Made by a program: the position numbers and the translations under genes. Source: CAZYWA01 sp964650975 [NCBI: uncultured bacterium] (lineage in GTDB: Bacteria; JADJOY01). Taken from it: a stretch of 8,562 bases of DNA. Location of the stretch: the NCBI GenBank assembly GCA_964650975.1, contig CAZYWA010000345.1:1-8562 (forward strand), in the 5' to 3' direction. Positions within the stretch are counted from its first letter, which is position 1, and each line of letters begins with the position of its first letter. Below the pieces are notes generated by a model. It saw only the letters and a program-made list of their open reading frames with translations. It was not told the origin of the DNA and did not search any database. Shown piece by piece: positions 7,448 through 8,562 of the stretch.

Positions 7448-7481
7448 CGATCGTCTGGAGCGCGCGCGGTCCCTCGCGCGC
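7448..7481 (+). repeat. GTCCCT-loop hairpin, copy 1
   Basis: The 13-base lead CGATCGTCTGGAG (7448-7460) precedes a perfect 7-bp stem, GCGCGCG (7462-7468) with CGCGCGC (7475-7481), around loop GTCCCT (7469-7474). The lead and the core CGCGGTCCCTCGCG (7465-7478) are both repeated exactly in copy 3, about 144 bp to the right. Confidence 0.85.
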
Positions 7482-7544
7482 AGGCGAACGATCGCGAATC
7501 GAGTGGGTGGTCCGCGGTCGTCCGGGTGTGCGTGATCGAGCGCT

Positions 7545-7573
7545 GCCCGCCGAGGGACCGGCGGGCCTCCAGG
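7545..7573 (-). repeat. GTCCCT-loop hairpin, copy 2 (inverted)
   Basis: A perfect 8-bp stem, GCCCGCCG (7545-7552) with CGGCGGGC (7559-7566), encloses AGGGAC (7553-7558), the reverse complement of the copy 1 loop. Read on the minus strand it is preceded by CTGGAG (7568-7573), the same lead as in copies 1 and 3. The stem sequence differs from the other copies but all pairs are kept. Confidence 0.85.
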
Positions 7574-7591
7574 GAGGATTCGAAGCCGAGC

Positions 7592-7624
7592 CGATCGTCT
7601 GGAGGGACGCGGTCCCTCGCGTCC
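7592..7624 (+). repeat. GTCCCT-loop hairpin, copy 3
   Basis: CGATCGTCTGGAG (7592-7604) leads into a 7-bp stem, GGACGCG (7605-7611) with CGCGTCC (7618-7624), around loop GTCCCT (7612-7617). A second, mutually exclusive hairpin is possible: GAGGGAC (7602-7608) can pair with GTCCCTC (7612-7618) over a GCG loop. Confidence 0.85.
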
Positions 7625-7654
7625 GCGGCGAATCGATCGTGATTCAGACGCTGC

Positions 7655-7680
7655 GGCTGCGAGGGACCGCAGCCCTCCGG
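7655..7680 (-). repeat. GTCCCT-loop hairpin, copy 4 (inverted)
   Basis: A 7-bp perfect stem, GGCTGCG (7655-7661) with CGCAGCC (7668-7674), encloses AGGGAC (7662-7667). On the minus strand the lead is CCGGAG (7675-7680), one base different from the CTGGAG of the other copies. Confidence 0.85.
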
Positions 7681-7763
7681 AGAGCGCAGCAACGACTCGG
7701 AGCGCGTGAGGAATCCCTTGCCCTTCGATGGCCCATCGCGGCGGTGGGTCGGTGCAGAAGCAC

Positions 7764-7778
7764 CGCGCCGCAGGCGCG
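7764..7778. repeat. GC palindrome CGCGCC-GCA-GGCGCG, copy B
   Basis: Fifteen bases identical to 1279-1293: a 6-bp inverted repeat with a GCA loop. Here it is followed by GCGGCGAACGCAG and then the G-rich tract leading to the A/T hairpin at 7812-7841. It appears to be part of a compound intergenic structure downstream of the SphA-like remnant. Confidence 0.7.
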
Positions 7779-7811
7779 CGGCGAACGCAGTGAAGCCGAC
7801 TTGGGGGTGGG

Positions 7812-7841
7812 GCCCCAAAAAAATCGCATTTTTTTTGGGGC
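7812..7841 (-). terminator. Perfect 12-bp A-tract/T-tract hairpin, probable transcript end
   Basis: GCCCC followed by seven A (7812-7823) pairs perfectly with seven T followed by GGGGC (7830-7841) around a six-base loop. It lies about 25 bp past the stop codon of the minus-strand SphA-like remnant. The T-run is inside the stem rather than after it, so this is not a textbook intrinsic terminator. It could still act in either direction. Placement on the minus strand is from context. Confidence 0.45.
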
Positions 7842-7843
7842 GG

Positions 7844-7862
7844 GGGGGCTGGAACAGCCCCC
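7844..7862 (-). terminator. G/C hairpin just after the SphA-like stop codon
   Basis: GGGGGCTG (7844-7851) and CAGCCCCC (7855-7862) pair perfectly over a three-base loop, starting 2 bp beyond the TAG stop at 7865-7867. No T-run follows on the minus strand; instead the A/T hairpin comes next. Together the two hairpins may form one termination or mRNA-protection structure. Confidence 0.4.
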
Positions 7863-7864
7863 TG

Positions 7865-8311
7865 CTAAAGCTTCGCGCCGATCGAGACCGCGACGGTCTG
7901 GCCCTTGAACCGGTTCTCCGCGGCGACGTCGTCGGTGTAGCGGACCTTGAGGTCGGCGCTCCACGGCACGTACGTGAATCCGACCTCGCCGCCCACCGAG
8001 TGAAGCTGGCCGTGCGAGCTGCCGGGGGTGGCGCCGCTGCCGGTGTCGTCGGTGACCTGCCACTGGCTGTCGCCGGTCGGGCCGAGGTCGAGGAGCATCG
8101 AGCGGTCGCTGGCGAGCGGCAGGTACTGGGTGATCGCCCAGTCGAGGGTCACGTCGGAGCCCGGGGTCACGTGCAGGCCGCTGCGCTCGCCGTGCAGCGC
8201 GTAGGCGAACGCGGCCGAGATACCGGTGGCCTTGGTGTCGAACGGATAGACCGCGACGCCGCCCTGGAACTGGTGGGTCCAGAATCCCTCGCCGACGTTG
8301 TCGAACGCGGG
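7865..8311 (-). pseudogene. C-terminal remnant of an SphA/phenol-MetA-type outer-membrane protein
   Basis: About 148 codons in frame to a TAG at 7865. The sequence runs PAFDNVGEGFWTHQFQGGVA, strand-like repeats (ISAAFAYALHGE, VTLDWAITQYLPLA), the signature WQVTDDTGSGA, and final strands (EVGFTYVPWSADLKVRYTDD, ENRFKGQTVAVSIGAKL). This is the C-terminal half of the SphA family (PF13557, 'MetA-pathway of phenol degradation'), predicted outer-membrane channels of roughly 300 residues. The frame stays open to a GTG at 8500, but the residues upstream of about 8311 lack family features and are the reverse complement of a VOC gene end. No signal peptide or first half exists here. I therefore treat it as a truncated gene. 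An annotation starting at 8500 would be a chimera. Confidence 0.75.
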
Positions 8312-8416
8312 CCGCTCGAGCGCTTCGGCGCCAAGGGCCGCGGCACCAGCGTTTATTTCCGCGACCCCGACGGATCGCTGATGGAATTCATGTCGTATGT
8401 CGAGCCGTTGACGTGA
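8309..8416 (+). pseudogene. C-terminal remnant of a VOC (glyoxalase/dioxygenase superfamily) protein
   Basis: The last 35 codons before TGA (8414-8416) read GPLERFGAKGRG, then TSVYFRDPDGSLMEFMSY and VEPLT. This is the usual C-terminal end of a VOC protein: the GRGTSVYFRDPDG strand-turn and the Glu of SLMEF, which is commonly a metal ligand. The rest of the domain (a VOC protein is normally about 120-150 aa) is missing. Upstream of about 8309 the plus frame is antisense to the SphA-like gene and shows no VOC features, although DVVER just before it could be a trace. The gene is broken at the same position as the SphA-like gene. It lies 74 bp before the peroxiredoxin-like start on the same strand. 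Confidence 0.7.
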
Positions 8417-8490
8417 ATCATTGGCGGCACGATGTCGCCGCGTGATGTTATGGTGCGCTTGATGCCATCTGGCCCGCTGGATCGTTCCCG

Positions 8491-8562
8491 ATGTCGACAC
8501 CGCTGCACGACCCGACCATCCTTCCCGACAATATCCCGGCCCCGCAGGACGACGGCGGCGCC
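8491..8562 (+). CDS. Peroxiredoxin-like protein, N-terminus only, cut by window edge
   Basis: From ATG 8491 the 24 codons read MSTPLHDPTILPDN followed by IPAPQDDGGA, open to the window end. The LPDNIPAPQDDGGA pattern is the usual N-terminal lead of a group of AhpC/TSA-type peroxiredoxins, in which the thioredoxin-fold domain follows directly. These reduce peroxides with a thiol partner. The active-site Cys is not in the window, so this is family memory from a short stretch. In-frame stop TGA at 8443-8445 and no other in-frame start before 8491 fix the start. No Shine-Dalgarno is visible. A TGTTATGGT extended -10-like element at 8446-8454 could drive it with a leader of about 30 nt. Confidence 0.6.
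   Translation, partial: MSTPLHDPTILPDNIPAPQDDGGA

Larger units (their letters stand above)
7362..7864. other. Gene-free region filled with inverted repeats
   Basis: These 503 bp lie between the S41 peptidase start and the end of the SphA-like remnant. No open frame in them has recognisable protein features. The left two thirds (about 7401-7680) contain the alternating GTCCCT-loop hairpins. The right part holds the second copy of the GC palindrome (7764-7778), an A-tract/T-tract hairpin (7812-7841) and a G/C hairpin (7844-7862). Minus-strand transcription of the S41 operon must begin in or near this region. A TGTTAGATT element at 7369-7377 is the only -10-like sequence I see close to the start codon. 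Confidence 0.75.

Noticed and set aside
6048-7535. Plus-strand open frame of 495 codons
   Set aside because: Antisense to the S41 peptidase, whose PDZ, Ser and Lys motifs are all in place. It also runs into the hairpin region and has no protein features.
7448-7680. CRISPR-like array
   Set aside because: The repeated units are short hairpins in alternating orientation with unequal spacing (about 84, 59 and 50 bp between centres) and variable stems, unlike direct repeats with equal spacers.
8421-8454. Two-box promoter (TTGGCG with TATGGT) before the peroxiredoxin-like gene
   Set aside because: The spacer is 22 bp, too long for a sigma-70 pair; only the extended -10-like part is plausible.
7865-8500. 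Full 211-codon minus-strand gene starting at GTG 8500
   Set aside because: Its first 63 or so residues are the reverse complement of the VOC end and overlap the peroxiredoxin start. They have no signal peptide and do not look like the SphA family. I kept only the part with family features.

Overview
The window is GC-rich chromosomal DNA from a Gram-negative bacterium. The envelope gene content (a TonB-dependent receptor, two lipoprotein-type peptidases and a remnant of an outer-membrane channel protein) fits a proteobacterium-like cell with an outer membrane. The GC-rich intergenic hairpins and the uncharacterised secreted protein suggest an environmental deltaproteobacterial, myxobacterial or Binatota-type lineage, but that placement is inference.

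Layout, read on the minus strand from right to left. An S41 peptidase (7361-5997) is followed by a small luciferase-domain (DUF5519-like) protein (start near 5952 or 6000, stop 5662) and an RhlG-like short-chain dehydrogenase/reductase (5649-4852). These three are overlapping or only a few bases apart, so they look like one operon. After 84 bp comes an S9 prolyl-oligopeptidase lipoprotein (4767-2815). After 129 bp comes a secreted cysteine-rich protein of unknown function, possibly an alpha/alpha-toroid fold (2685-1324). After 131 bp comes the N-terminal 397 residues of a TonB-dependent receptor (1192 to the left edge). Short possible promoters precede the last two genes, so they may be separate transcription units.

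The right end is different. The C-terminal half of an SphA/phenol-MetA-type outer-membrane protein (minus strand, 7865 to about 8311) abuts, at about 8300-8311, the last 35 codons of a plus-strand VOC (glyoxalase-fold) protein that stops at 8416. Both genes are cut at the same place, which indicates a deletion/inversion or an assembly chimera. A peroxiredoxin-like gene begins at 8491 on the plus strand and runs off the window.

The only long gene-free stretch (7362-7864) is full of structure. It holds four perfect hairpins with the same hexanucleotide loop (GTCCCT, or AGGGAC in the other orientation). Their stems differ but keep pairing, and they alternate in orientation, with a fifth degenerate copy continuing the alternation. 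This looks like a REP/BIME-type repeat family and is the most interesting part of the window. Next to it are a GC palindrome also present at 1279-1293, a 12-bp A-tract/T-tract hairpin and a G/C hairpin at the end of the SphA remnant.
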